Source: Capsicum annuum
Taxonomy: Eukaryota; Streptophyta; Magnoliopsida; Solanales; Solanaceae
NCBI RefSeq assembly: GCF_002878395.1
Contig: NC_061118.1
Location: 92,426,678 to 92,490,677 of the forward strand
DNA length: 64,000 nt
Direction: 5' to 3'
The position numbers were made by a program, and so were the translations under genes. The notes beneath the pieces were generated by a model that saw only the letters and a list, made by a program, of their open reading frames with translations, ran no database searches and was not told where the DNA came from. Positions within the stretch are counted from its first letter, which is position 1. Each line of letters starts with the position of its first letter. Positions 46,020 to 59,082 of the stretch are shown here, piece by piece.

Positions 46020-46242
46020 CTGAATTGGCTTTCTAAGATACCATAACTGGACAGTTCCTGTATACCCGTCGGGCTATGATAGATTTACCCAGTAGGGTAG
46101 AGACTAAGAATGGATCTTCTAGGATTTTGGGACTGACTACAAAGTCAACAGCTATATAAGGAGTTTCAAAGGAGAAAGAATCTCCTAGATTTAGCAAAGA
46201 ATAAATATGTAAATGATAAACTTGTAATGTACCAGTGACCAC
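46020..46242 (-). pseudogene. pro: Aspartic protease of Del-1
   Basis: VTGTLQVYHLHIYSLLNLGD then SFSFETPYIAVDFVVSP and LLGKSIIARRVYRNCPVMVS. Related elements have LLDPGSTLSFVTP at the active site. Here the catalytic Asp is Asn, and Pro is Leu (LNLG), so no protease activity is possible. Confidence 0.82.
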
Positions 46243-46379
46243 ATTAGGAGAATTTTCTTGATCATGTCAGGACTGAAGTGCATAGAGTCTATTTGGGTAT
46301 TACCCACTGGTGGCACTGGAAGCGGCACCTTAATGATTTGGATGACCGGACTAAGATGAAGGATGATTATACTACCCTG

Positions 46380-47433
46380 AGAACCTGACTGAGGACAATC
46401 TCTGATTCTATGTCCTGGCTTGCCACACCAAAACAAACATCACTGCCAGCTCGGCAGACACCTTGATAGTTTCTACCATACTTTGGGCAATGAGGATTTG
46501 TTCAAGCACTGCTAACACTACCTTGGGGTTTAGGGCCTGGTGCCCTATTTTTATTGCCATTTCTGAATTTTGGCACTGGAGCACTGGCTGAGAATAGAGC
46601 TAGAATTGAAGATTTTGGGTAGAACAAAGAATGATTTCCACCCTCTAACTTAGGTTGAGTGAAGTTGAAGCTACCTGTTCTAGCCCTATTTTCTCCCCCT
46701 TCTTTTCTTTATTCTTAGCCTCCTCTATCCGTTGAGCATAGACTAGGATCCTGGATATGTCCATCTCCTTAATCAGCATTGTGGTCCTACACTCCTTGAT
46801 CACACTGTTAGATACACCCAACAAAAACTTACTCATCTTAGATCTGCTATATGCTACCACATGAGGGGTATATCTGGCTAATTGAGTAAACTTGAGGGGA
46901 TATTCTTTCACTATCATGTTGCCCTATTTTAGATTAATAAACTCCAAAACCTTCGCTTCCCTAAAATCCAGTAGGAAAAACCTATCAAGGAAAGCAGTAG
47001 AAAACTCCTCCCATTCTATGGGTCCTGTATCAGCGGCCCTCTCTGTCTTCCACTACTTGAACCATGAGTGATCCACATTCTGTAACTGATATGCAGCCAA
47101 CTCAGCACTCTCACTAGCCATCACCCCTATAATATAGATGAATTTCTGTACTTGATCAAGGAATTCTTGTGGGTCCTTATCTGAATTAGACCCAGTGAAT
47201 GAAGGAGGATTCATTTTGGTGAAGTCTCGAAATCTAGCTACAGTAGTATTGGCCACTGGGTTGGCCTGGATGGCAGCTGGACGTTTATTCTGGGCTTTCA
47301 CAAAATAAGCTGGAATGGTGAAAGCTGCTCTGAATTCAGTATGGAAAACATGCTCATCTAGGGGATCTGGCTGGGTGGGTGAAAGTACTGGCTGATTCTC
47401 AGGTCTTCTTCCATTGATCCTTTTAGGAGGCAT
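46380..47433 (-). pseudogene. gag: gag of Del-1 with zinc knuckle
   Basis: Starts MPPKRINGRRPENQP at 47433. The capsid core includes FRDFTKMNPPSFTGSNSDKD, PQEFLDQVQKFIYIIGV, AYQLQNVDHSWFK, a TAG where Gln is expected (47050), then GPIEWEEFSTAFLDRFF, a second stop, and [20 protein letters not shown] to 46645. Apart from the stops the frame holds for about 260 codons. Further down, near 46390-46435, is the knuckle (WCGKPGHRIRDCP), with a one-base slip just before its first Cys. It would encode the particle protein and RNA-binding knuckle. Confidence 0.87.
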
Positions 47434-47640
47434 ATTCTATAGACAGAAGGAAGAAAATAATTATACTGAGGCTTTAACTTGAGCTCATGCTCACTCACAT
47501 GTTATGAATACTAAAAGAAGGGAACTTGTTCCTAAAATGCCTCATAGCCTCTTGTCCATAAGTGTGGCGCACTACACACCCATGCACAAGACTATACTAG
47601 ACACGACTTTTAGACTCCCTAGGACTCTGTTGAACCTTAA

Positions 47641-47652
47641 GCTCTGATACCA
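47641..47652 (-). other. Primer binding site, initiator Met-tRNA (Del-1)
   Basis: The minus strand reads TGGTATCAGAGC, the classical site complementary to the 3' end of the plant initiator Met-tRNA. It lies four bases from the LTR end. Confidence 0.93.
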
Positions 47653-47656
47653 AGTT

Positions 47657-50072
47657 TGTAACACCCCGAGTCTGTACCTCAAATGCCACATGGTGCTTAC
47701 AACCCTGAAGGACAACAAGTTAACCCATGACTAGTACTTACTGTGAGTACTAAATAATAATACTAAAATAATACAGAAAGTAGGCTAAAATTCCATAAGG
47801 TTCATAACTAAAATCAAATAGTGGTAAATAAATACTGAAAGATGAGCATCTGTATGAGATAATCTAGTCTGAAAAGCCTCTAACTGTCTAAGCATGGAGT
47901 TGATGGGACAAGTCCCCAACTAACTCCAACTACTAAAATATAAACTAAAATACTAAAAAGTTGACTATGTACTCAAACTATGAGGACTCGCCACTAAATC
48001 TTCTGCTGATAATCTGGGCTGCTAAGTATGGTTAGGAGCCCGTGCGTCTGAACGTATGATATAAGACATTATAGCGTAAAAGAAAGGTATGTGTCAGTAC
48101 TTTGAATATACTGGTATGCTAAGTGAGGTAAGGCTGAATGCATGGGTTCATATGCATAAAGAATACTGGCTGAGTAACATGAATATAACTGAATAAGAGT
48201 ACATGTATATATGAAACTGCTATAAATAATTATTATGTAATACTATGAACATAACTACGTATATTATAGCTGAGATCATATTAATACAAGGTACTGAGTT
48301 CTGATAACTAAATGACAGATATCTGAGTTCATTGATAGCTGTATTACTATTAGCTATATCACTGTTTCTGATAGTCCTGATGCTGTAGAACTAAATGGAG
48401 TTCTATTCTGAGTTGGGTTACTATTTCTGACAATCCTAGTATTGTAGAACTAAATTGAGTTCTATAATAAGACTGAAACTATGAGAGGTAATCATCTAAC
48501 CGACATGCCCCTCTCTGAACTAATTAGGGTCCAACCTGTAACCCTAGTTGGAAGGGTGCCAGAACCGTGCTATGGGTAAAGACAAGTTACTGAGTTGCCC
48601 TCATCTCGCAGGTGCTCTGAATAAGAATAGTGGTACCCTCAACTAGAAGGTAAGACATCTCATCAACCCTCAATTGGAAGGTTGATGTCTCAACCTACGC
48701 TGGCTAAATAGTTCTGGAATACAAGGACTGCTTCTAAGGATTACACTCTCTACTGGCAAGTGAGTCCCCATCCTTAGATTTATTCAGTGCTAATCCTACT
48801 CCCAACTGAATAAACACTGAACTGATTTCTAAACTGTACTAGGCTGGACTAAACTGTTATAGATCATGCTAATTAACTGAGATAGACTGAGTTCTATTAA
48901 CTGACTGAATACACTGAGTTCTGTAACTGACTAAGTACTACTGTACATGACATTACTAAGACTATTCTGTAGCTACTGAAATTCTAAGTAAACAACTAGA
49001 TTGTCGGGTATTAGGTACCCCCAGGACTCGACAGCATGAAAAGTAGAGAATAGCATGATCTTGAAAAGCATAACAAGGTCCATTTGTTCATAATTCATTT
49101 ATAGAGACATTTTATCAAACACTTGTAGGGAATAAACTTGTACATATGCTAGCATGTCATGATTTCACCATTTAATTCACATGGACATTCCATCAAACAT
49201 ATGGGGAGTACAACTTAATGTATGTAATCATCGACAATATGTAAACATTGTAACTACAACATCCAAACTTGCTAATTCAGGGATTATAACATAAGAATTG
49301 CACAATTCAATATACATGCTATTTCAATTTCATGAAATCCATAATTAATCATGGGTTGAAACTCAATTAATGTCATGAACATGGATACAATCCAATTTAA
49401 AGCATGTAAATCATGAATCAATAATCTTGTAGTTTAAAAAATAGATTATTGGACTCTATGGGTGAAAGGAACCCATAGATGAACACATAACATGCCTTGA
49501 TTATAAATTTTATGGAGATTGGGGGAGTTCTTGAGGCTTGATTCTTGAACTTGATAAAGCTAGGGCTTTTTCTTGAGAGGATTTTTTCAAAAGGATGAGC
49601 AATTATGCTATTTGAGGCTGTAATCCTATGTTATGGAGCTATTGGATGAAGGGAAAAGACACATTTGCCCTTAAAAAAGCAGAACAAAACTGTAGAAATT
49701 ACCCAGACCGGACTGGCCAGGGTGCTGCGGCTCTGGATAGGGAACCATGGTCTGTATTGCAGGCTCCCCCTAGCACCGGACTGGGTAGGGCACCGCAGTC
49801 CAATCGCCCCGAGCCACTATTTTGGAGCTTCAAACATGCCCTTACGCTTGTCCGAAAATTTCAAAACTTACCCGAGATGTAATATTGACTTCCCCGATTA
49901 TCAATCAACTAAAAAACTTTCTAAGGTTGGGAAGATCATAAATAAATTCCTCAAAGTTTGAGGGCTTTAGAAATGACTAAGTCCTAACACTTAGCTGAAA
50001 TTTTCTAAGTCTGGGACCTCTTTTGGCATACTTTAAAGGACTCAAACGATTAGGATTAGGTGGGGTCTTACA
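47657..50072 (-). mobile_element. 5' LTR of Del-1
   Basis: 2416 bp, TGTAACACCC to GGGTCTTACA on the plus strand. Homologous to 40149-42551 and, reverse-complemented, to the Del-0 LTR. Inverted-repeat-rich segment at about 49697-49815. Confidence 0.9.
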
Positions 50073-50151
50073 AGGAATGAATGCAAAGTATACCATCAAT
50101 AACACAACGCTTCATAACTGTCCTCACCAGGACCATCATCATTGTAATCAA

Positions 50152-50385
50152 CCTCTGGCCTCGCCAGGTATCAATATCATCTTAATAGTATCCTCTGGAC
50201 TCGAACCGGGTATTAACATCATCATAATATCCTCTGGCCGCACTGGGTATCAATATCATCATGATAGTATCCTCTGGAATAGAACCGAGTATCAATATCA
50301 TCATAATATCCTCCGACCATGTCGGGTATCAATATGTCATCATAATATCCTCCGACCTTGCCAGGTATCATTGTATCCTCATAAC
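50152..50385. repeat. 39-40-bp tandem array in outer LTR
   Basis: Six units beginning 'cctctgg' or 'cctccga' at 50152, 50192, 50231, 50271, 50310 and 50349, each with 'gggtatcaatatcatcat'. It explains the open frames on both strands here (50023-50412, 50222-50479). Confidence 0.88.
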
Positions 50386-52177
50386 TATCAACACATAAAT
50401 ATAGGCAGATAATAGGTGCACAGACGCAAACCGATATACTCATAACTGTAAAGATATCTATCTTATCAATACATCCCAACTGCTTGTTATTAGCTAACCA
50501 AGACTTATTATTAGCTAACCAAGACTTATTATTATTAAACCGCTAGTTCGCTAGTCATCACATAACCTCTAGTTATTAGCCTAAACATTATCCTTCACAT
50601 AATCCTTATTCACGGGATAACAACTAACCACTATTCATTTAATAGTCAACATCTAACATCTAGTCTAGGTTCATCATTAGACCAAAACTGTCATTCATCC
50701 ACTATTCATTATTATCAACTATTCATCATATTTTTGTTAATCATTACTAGATAATACATTACTACTTGTCACCTAACCATCTTTTATTAAATGACATCAT
50801 TTATTCACTAACCATCATTATCTACTATGTTCCAACTAAGCAAGATTCATTAAGTAATACATTAGCTTCCAAGCCATCAAGTGCTATAGTCACCTGATAG
50901 ACAACTAGTTACCACATAGCTTAACCGTCTAACAAGAAGAACAACCATAAGATTATATTTCAGCTATAATCACATCATTTATAATGGTAAATAATCATGA
51001 ACGTACCAAACCAATGCATGCCATCACCATTCAATCAGTGGAATAATAAATATCATATCACATCTTCTTTCGTCCCATACCGAAGTGATGTGTATACAAA
51101 CATATACATATTCATATTCATAAATTGTAATCACATCATTCACAATGATAAACGCTTCTTAGATATTTAATCAATACCATAACATAGCCCTTGGCCCATT
51201 AATTTATCCAGAATAATCACAACATCATAATCATGGCCTTAGGCCCATATACATTTCCAGAACTCATATAAATAATCATATGTATAAGATTTAGCATACC
51301 TTTAATCATCTCACATATCAGAGGCATCTAACATATAGGAGGCATAATATCAATAAATATTTTATTATCTCTCACATAAGAGGCATCTCACATCAAGGAG
51401 GCATAATATAGATAGACATGTAATTGGATATAGGATATCATATGTCAATTGGTCATACGTCAGGACAATGAGGGATTAAGTGGCTGAAGTGACTGCGATT
51501 GTGGTCAGGTGACCACGATCACAGACATGCGGGTGGTCGCGATCATGCATGGGACCACAATCATTGTAACTAAGAGCAGTTCTGCTCCCCTTCTTTCCAT
51601 TTCACTTCTCTAGGCCAATTTACATATCCAAAAGGATCATTGTCTCTATAGGTCAATTATTAATTATAAGATAAAATAACATCTCTATAGGCCACATAAC
51701 GTATCTAGGAGGAATATCATCTCTAACTGCCCAATATCACTTCCACAAGTAGTATCACAACCATAACTTAAAAGCCATAATTCGGAAACATCAATACGAG
51801 TTACCAAGTTATGAAATAGCCATATTTGAAGGTTTACTAGCCTCTACTATGTCTAACATCCACAACTAAGCCCATAAGACTTAACACAAGCTTAGGCCTA
51901 AGTAGGCCAAGAGATCCCACTTCGAATCCACAATTTTCATAATTTGGCATACTATGACCCAAACTAGGCTAAGGTATCTTATTCATATTCTAGATGTCAA
52001 AGGAGCCATATTCAAGCCTAAGATAGTAACTTCGACTAGAAACAAGGGTACTCAAGTCAACTCTACCAAACTTACGATTCCAAAACTATCACACTAGCCT
52101 AATAAGGCTAAATATTACAAATCATGCTTCAAATGCTAAAACCATATTCTAAGCATAGCATTATATCATATCCATGC
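50386..52177 (-). other. Outer LTR segment between Del-1 and Del-2
   Basis: AT-rich, non-coding. Contains 'cta/tta'-rich low-complexity stretches at 50480-50900, an imperfect direct repeat around 51310-51410 ('gaggcatctaacat...aggaggcataatat') and an inverted-repeat-rich segment at about 51494-51566 (gaccacgatcac / ggtcgcgatc). No gene seen. Confidence 0.5.
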
Positions 52178-52182
52178 TACAA

Positions 52183-55047
52183 TGTAACACCCTAATTTTC
52201 TGAACTGGAATGCTACAGGGTGCTTATGACCCCGAAGGACCACAAGCAAACCCATGATTGATATCTGTACATATACACTACATAATATACATGTAAAATG
52301 CAGAAAACATGAACAATAGGCCATAATGTCCAACTGAATAAAATAACTGACAAATCATAAAATCCATATGGGGTAACAAATACCCAAAACAACTGAAGTT
52401 TGAAACAAATTTAAACTAAATTTGAAAGCCTCTAAATACTGTCTGAGTAAGGAGTTGAAGGAATATGTCTCCAACTAACTCCGTAAACTAAAACATAACT
52501 GAAGAAAATTAATAACGTTAAATCATATCGTCCTTAAATTAAGAGTAATCACTGCAACTCTGTATACTGAGATATGAATGCTACTGCTAATCTGGAACTC
52601 GTGGCTCTAAACTTATGGTGTAACATAAAAGAAATCACCATAATGCAAATGCATCAGTACAACTGAAAGTACTGAGTATACAAGTGAGGTAGGCTATGTG
52701 CAAAAGGGCTTACATGCATGAACAGTGCTAACTGAATCACTAATATGAATTGTGAGAGTGCAAACATGCATACATAGTAACTGAGATCGTGAATATGTGA
52801 TATCTAGATCTGTATGCTAATACATGGTTTATTGATATCTAACATGACTAATAATGGGATTTCTGACTACATGGATAACTGTGTCTGACAGTCCTAAATC
52901 TGATGGAACTACCAGAGTACCATACTGTAATTGAATTGACTATATCTAACAGTCTTGGTATACTGAAATTTGAAGAACTATCTGAGTTCTTTTACTGAGA
53001 CTAAGACTGAAACTGTGGGAGGTAGTTGTTTAACCGACATACCCTAAATGCTCTATAATAGCTGAGCTGGGGTCCAATCTGTGCCCTGATTAGAAGGGTG
53101 TCAATACTGCGCCACTGGTAAGAACAAGCTGTGAGTGAACCTTATCTGGAAGGTTACTCTAATAAGAATGGTGGGACCCTAGTCTGACGGGTCAAATCAC
53201 CTCATCAACCCTAATCTGACAGGTTAAGATGTCTCAACTTACGCTGGCTACATAGTTATGGAACACAAGGATGACTGCTAAGAATCACACCCTTATCTGT
53301 CAGGAGAGTTCCCATCCTTGGGTTCACTCGGTGCTAACTTTTACTCCCATCTGAAGAGATTGAACATGATTAACTGACTCTACATGGACTGAGTAACCGA
53401 CTTCTGTTGACTGATAGAATAGTACTATTATCTGAGAATTAACTGAGATCATGAGATTTCTGAGATTTCCTGAGTCACATGACTTTCTGAGTTCTATAGA
53501 TCATGGCTTGACTGAGAGTATTGTGATAGCATGACATGGATCTAGGCACACAGCTATATTATTTTTGGGTACAAGTACCCCCATGACCCGATAGAAGGAA
53601 TCTGACACACGTGACTAACTTGATCATAAAAATAGAGTCCACAATATCATAAGTAGAGGATTTCATACTACACTTGCTTCTCAACATCTTATACATGAAA
53701 GGGGATGTGCACAACATGTATATACTCGCATTGCTTCAATATCATGTTTATTCCATATCACATCAATAACACATAACAATAACGTGGAGTTCATGTGGAA
53801 TCATAAAGAATAGAACATGGGCCTATCATTTAAGCACTATTAAGTCATAAAAATATGGATTCTATCATTCTTGGCATTTTATCAAACACCTTATATGCAC
53901 AACTTTGGGCATAGGTGTACTTATCAATTTGACAATCTTAATCCATCCAAAATTGATGGGTTTCAACTAACCTACTCACATGCTTTATGAAAAGCACATC
54001 AATATACAACCTTGAATCCAAACAATAATCATCAACATAAATATAGTCATAACACAACAAAGAAATCAAATTTATAATTTAAAACATGATTCTTATGCTC
54101 CATGGATAAAAGGGACCCATGGATGAACACTACGCATACCTTAGTGATTGAATCTTGAAAGAGATCTAATATTTTTGAAGGTTCTTGAAGAAATTCTTAG
54201 GCTTGCTCTTGATTTTTCTTGACTAGGGTTTAACCCCTTTGGGGGAGAATGTTCTTTTTCTTGAGGAGATGATCTTGAGAGAAAACTCTAATCTTGTGGT
54301 TAAGAGTGTATGAGAGAGCTTTTGGAGATGTTTAACTAAAAAAATGGAAGATAATACGCTCCTTGAGGGTTATAAGTCGTAGAAAGTGAAAGAAAACACC
54401 AAAATACCCTTGTAAAAATGTCCCTCAATTGCTGGAAAAAAATAGCTGACGACACTTGTGACAAGTCGTCAAGCTGGTGATAAGTCGTTACGAAATGTCG
54501 TCACAAAAAGATGAAATCTTGATTTTCTGGTTAAGGTTGATGACATTGGTGATAGGCCATCACAGACGTGATGAATTATCAAAAAATGTCATCACTAGGG
54601 GTGAAAATCTGCCCAGGGCTGACGACATTGATGATAAGTCATCACGCTTGTGACAGCTTATCACGAATGTCGTCACTCAATTTTCCATCCTGACATACTG
54701 GAGTAAAATGGGCATAACTCCTTGTTCCGATATGGGATTTAGGCGAAATTGGTATCGTTGGAAAGATAATTCAGTTATATATCTTTTGATGGGTCATGAA
54801 CTCAGAAATTCATAGCATAACAAGAGATATACTCATTTAAAGTTGACTATACCAATATCCTTCTCAAGAATTCAATCGGTAAGGAAATATTTTGATTCGT
54901 TTATTAACTAGGACACTTTTGAGGCCTTAATATGAATCAACCTTGATCATAACACTACCAAAGCACTTAAAATTTATTACTCATGAGTTCGAAGGATTAT
55001 CGTTCGAAGCATTATCCTAAAAATATCTGAACTTTTGGGGTATTACA
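52183..55047 (-). mobile_element. 3' LTR of Del-2
   Basis: 2865 bp, TGTAACACCC to GGGTATTACA. Inverted-repeat cluster at 54446-54679 upstream of a weak TATA (CTTATAAC on the minus strand near 54370). Confidence 0.92.
54446..54679 (-). repeat. Inverted-repeat cluster in Del-2 3' LTR
   Basis: Variants of GACGACATTGATGATAAGTC, GTGACAAGTCGTC and their complements recur about eight times. The matching cluster in the 5' LTR is at 62391-62625. Confidence 0.72.
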
Positions 55048-55061
55048 ATATCTCCCCATGG
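55048..55061 (-). other. Polypurine tract of Del-2
   Basis: The minus strand reads CCATGGGGAGATAT directly before the LTR start TGTAATACC. It is less purine-rich than in Del-1. Confidence 0.72.
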
Positions 55062-55369
55062 GAACATTCATCCTCGAATGAAACTGACTAAGTTGAGATT
55101 ACTAATGTAATGGTCTTACTTAAGGGATGCAATATCTGAAATATGATGACATGACTGACCTGAATGATAAGCTGAATATATCTGAACATACTGAACATAC
55201 ATATCTGATGCATAACCGACAAGCTGAACTCATGCATATCTGATGCATGATTATGTGACTGAACTGTTACATATATGCATGACTGAATGCAATGATATTT
55301 AGTACCAAATTCGTAAATGGAATTCTGAACATAAAACTAAATAAGCTTAAGGGAAACTATTACCTTGAG

Positions 55370-56820
55370 ATTGATCTAAATTGGCGGAGAAGAGGTGAGG
55401 ATACTTGGTACGCATATCTGCTTATGCTTCCCAAGTAGCTCCCTCAACGTACTGGTTCCGCCAAAGAACTTTGACTATAGGAACTTCTTTGTTCCTCAAT
55501 CTACGGATCTGATAGTCTAAGATTTTGACTAAAATCTCTTTATAAGAGAGGTTATTCTGGATATCCATGCTCTGAGTAGGGACTACAGCTGAAGGGTCAT
55601 CTATGCACTTCTTGAGCAAAGAGACATGGAAGACTGGATAAAAAGAAGCTAGATCTGGAGGAAATTCGAGCTCATAAGATACCTTGCCTAAGCAATTGAG
55701 AATTTTTAAAGGAGCGACATATCGGGGACTGAGCTTTCCCTTCTTGCTGAATCTCTTCACCCCCTTCATAGGAGAGATCTTGAGATATACAAAATCATCA
55801 ACTTCAGATTCTAGATCCTTTCTATGAACATCTGCATTAGACTTCTATCGGCTTTGAGTATCCTGAAGTCTTTCTCTGATTAACTGAACCTTCTCTAAGA
55901 CATCAAACACTAAGTCAGGCCTTATGACTGAGGCCTTACTAACTTCAAACCAACCGATTGGATACCTGCACCTCCTACCATAGAGATCTTCGAACGGAGC
56001 CATCTGAACACTAGAATAATAGCTATTATTGTATGGAAACTCAATCAAAGGCAAGTAGTCATCCCAAATTCCCTTGAAATCAATTGCACACGCCCTTACC
56101 ATATCTTCTAGAGTCTGAATGGTCCTTTCTGCTTGACCATCTATCTGAGGATAAAAAGCTATACTGAGATGAACTTGGGTACCAAGACCCTTTTGAAATG
56201 ATTTCCATAAGTGAGAGGTGAACTGGGTACCTCTATCTGAGATAATAGATAGTGGAACACCGTGTAATCTGACCAACTCCCTGATGTAGAGTTTGGAATA
56301 ATCCTCGGCTGAATAAGAGGTATGGACTGGAAGGAAATAAATTGACTTGGTCATCCTATCTACAATGACCCAAACTGAATTTGCTGATGACGAGTTTGAG
56401 GCAAACCCATCACGAAGTCCATGTTCACTTCTTCCCACTTCCATGTAGGAATAGTGAACTCCTGCATAGAACTGCTAGGCTTCTTATGCTCTATCTTAAC
56501 CTACTAACACGTAGAGCACTTAGCCACAAAAGCTACAATATCTCTCTACATCCCACTCCACCAATAGATCTCCCGCAAGTCACGGTATATCTTAGTGGCC
56601 CCAGGATAAATAGATTATAACGCACTATGTGCCTCTACAAGAACCTGCTACCTCAAGTTGTCCACATCTAGAACATAGAGACGACCCTAACAACAAAGGA
56701 CACCATCTCTCCCTTGGGAGAAAACCTCAACCTTTTGATCTCTGATTGACTCTTTTAGCTTGACAAGGCTAGGATCCCTGTCTTGCTTTTCTTTCACCTC
56801 GGAAACTAGAGATGATTATA
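55370..56820 (-). pseudogene. int: Integrase with C-terminal chromodomain of Del-2
   Basis: Zinc-binding part near 56500-56640: EAHSAL then a stop, IYPGATKIYRDLREIYWWSG, KCSTC followed by two stops where Gln-Gln is usual. The second His is Tyr. The catalytic core (55845-56444) keeps all three acidic residues: VIVDRMTK, IISDRGTQFTSHLW and DGQAERTIQTLED, with ALYGRRC-like DLYGRRCRYP after it. One stop at about 55843 separates this from KISPMKGVKRFSKKGKLSP, VFHVSLLKKC and the chromodomain LDYQIRRLRNKEVPIVKVLW...ATWEA, then a TAA and DMRTKYPHLF near 55380. It inserts cDNA; the chromodomain is thought to read heterochromatin marks. Confidence 0.9.
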
Positions 56821-56825
56821 AACTA

Positions 56826-57300
56826 CTATGAACACATACACCACCCTCTGAAGAATCTACTAAGCACACCTAGTCCGGTAAGCTGATGGATTTCCTGAGC
56901 TATCTTCTTTTTGCTATCCTCAACGTGATAAATACTACCCATGGACAGTCTACTGAGAGCGTCGGCCATAATGTTGGCCTTGCTTAGATGGTAAAGGAAA
57001 CTTATGTCATAATCTTTCAAAAGCTCTAACCACCTTCTCTGATGAAGATTGAGATCTTTCTAAGAAAAGACATACTGGAGGCTCTTATGATCTTTCAAGA
57101 CATCTACATGAACTCCGTATAGATAATGCCTATAAATCTTTAAGGCAAATACTATGGCTGCTAACTCAAGATCATAAGTAGGATAATTCTTCTCATGGGG
57201 CTTTAACTGTCTAGAGGCATAGGCTATGACCTTACCATGCTGCATGACGACACAACCTAGACCCACTCTGGATGCATCACAATACACTATGAACCCATCT
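56826..57300 (-). pseudogene. rnh: RNase H of Del-2
   Basis: [20 protein letters not shown] at 57287 keeps the first catalytic Asp, [19 protein letters not shown] keeps the Glu, and [11 protein letters not shown] keeps the Asp of the usual TDHKSL. After a stop near 57058 it continues as KDYDISFLYHLSKANIMADA and LSRLSMGS to 56826. It degrades RNA in the RNA:DNA hybrid during cDNA synthesis. Catalytic residues are intact; the frame is not. Confidence 0.88.
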
Positions 57301-58359
57301 GAACCATTTAGAAGAGCTAGAACTGGAGATGAGGTGAGTCAAGTCTTCAACTCCTGAAAACTCTTCTCGTAAGAATTTAGCCACTGAAACTTGACCTTCT
57401 TTTGAGTCAATCTGGACATAGGGGATGCAATAAAATAAAATCCCTCAACAAACCATCTGTAATAGCTAGGCAAACCCAAGAAACTTTTGATATTTGATGG
57501 AGAGACAGGGAAAGGCCAGTTTCTTACTGCTTCGGTCTTCTGAGGATCTACCTAATGCCATCACTGAAAATAATATGTCCAAGGAATGCTACTAAACTTA
57601 GCCAAAACTCACACTTACTGAATTTGATGAATAGCTAGTGATCTCTGAGGTCTGAAGAATAATTCTGAGATGGTCTGCATGATCGTGCTCTGTGCGGGAA
57701 TAGACCAGGATATCATCTATGAAGACTATGATGAACATGTCCAAGTACTGGTTGAACACACAGTTTATCAAGTCCATGAAAGCGGTTGGGGAATTGGTAA
57801 GAACAAAGGACATGACTAGAAACTCAAAGTGACCATACCGAGTACGAAAAACTATCTTCAGGATGTCATATTCTCTAACTCTGAGCTGATGATAGCCTGA
57901 TCTGAGGTCTATCTTGGAGAAATAACTGGCACCCTAAAGTTATTTAAACAAGTCATCTATCCTAGGAAGAGGATACTTGTTCTTGACTGTGACTTTATTG
58001 AGCTGACGGTAATCAATGCACATCTTGAGAGAACCGTCTTTCTTACGCACGAATAAGATTGGTGTGCCCCACAGGAAAACACTGGGTCTAATGAATCCCT
58101 TATCTAAGAGATCCTTCAACTGTTCTTTAGGTTCTCTGAGTTCTTCTAGAGCCATTCTATATGGCAGAATAGAAATAGGCTGAGTATCTAGAATAAGATC
58201 AATGTCGATGTCTACCTCCCTTTCGAGAGGAATGTCTGGAAGATCTTTGGGAAACACGTCTGAATACCCATTTACAACTGGGACTGATTTAAGACTGGGA
58301 GATTTGAAACTAGAGTCTTTAACATAAACGAGATGATAAACACATCCCTTAGATATCAT
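57301..58359 (-). pseudogene. rt: Reverse transcriptase of Del-2
   Basis: The linker (58359 down) has [20 protein letters not shown] and [13 protein letters not shown], then [20 protein letters not shown] and [21 protein letters not shown] stop near 57938 follows PRIDDLFK. The palm continues at 57598-57813 with [40 protein letters not shown] and [11 protein letters not shown]. The FIDD catalytic pair is intact. A frameshift near 57600 precedes the thumb/connection, where 'FLG' and 'NYYR' parts are scattered over 57430-57600. It synthesises cDNA from the element RNA primed at the Met-tRNA site. Confidence 0.9.
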
Positions 58360-58559
58360 TTTCCTTTCCCTAAAGTAGGAAATAAGTTGAACCCTAAAAG
58401 ATAAAGTATTGCCCTTTTACTCTAGGACGGACTTATTCGGGAACTGAAACTAAACTATTCTATTTTTAGAGTCGATTATGGCATACAAGGAATGAAGCCA
58501 ATCCATGCCAAGAATGACATCAAAATCAGTTATCTCTAACTTGACTAAATTTGCTGATG

Positions 58560-58985
58560 TGGCTTTCTAAAATATTATAATTGGGCAGTTTCTATATACG
58601 CGCCAAGCTATGATGGATTTACCCACTAGGGTAGATACTGAAAAGGGCTCTGCTAAAATTTTGGGACTGATTCTGAAATCTCCTGCTTATAAAGAGTAAC
58701 AAAAGACAAGGATGCACCTGGATCTAGCAAAGCATAAACATGAACATAGAAAATCTACAACGTACCAGTAATGACATCAGGAGAATTTTCCTGATCATGT
58801 CGGTTCTGAGAAGCATAGAGTTTGTTTGGGCGTTGCTCACTAGTAGCACTTGAAGTGGCACCCTATTGATTTGGGTGATCAGACTGAGCTGTGGAACGAT
58901 CTATTGACCCTGTAGACCTATCTGCGGACACTCTCTAACCCTATGGCCTGGCTTTCCACAACAAAAACAAACATCGCTACCAGAT
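58560..58985 (-). pseudogene. pro: Zinc knuckle and protease of Del-2
   Basis: The knuckle near 58930-58978 reads CFCCGKPGHRVREC, an intact C-x2-C-x4-H-x4-C. The protease near 58690-58800 reads VITGTL, a stop, FYVHVYALLDPGASLSFVT. The catalytic Asp in DPGAS is intact, unlike in Del-1 and element H. A frameshift follows in the flap region. The remainder to 58560 is recognisable only by SLARI-like remnants. Confidence 0.8.
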
Positions 58986-59082
58986 CTATAGGCCCCGTGT
59001 GGTTCTTACCACAACTCTGACACATGGGGTTAGTTCGAGCACTGCTGACACTACCTTAAGACTTAGAGCCTGGTACTTGATC

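Larger units (their letters stand above)
40149..50072 (-). mobile_element. Complete but defective Del/Tekay-like element ('Del-1')
   Basis: 9924 bp on the minus strand with two LTRs, Met-tRNA primer site, polypurine tract and gag-PR-RT-RH-INT-chromodomain order. Flanks are AGAAA (40144-40148) and AGGAA (50073-50077), one mismatch, compatible with an aged 5-bp duplication. Inserted into the outer LTR. Confidence 0.9.

Noticed and set aside
50023..50412. 129-codon plus-strand open frame rich in Ile, His and Gly
   Set aside because: Its repeated protein pattern is produced by the 39-40-bp tandem array, and an open frame also exists on the other strand.
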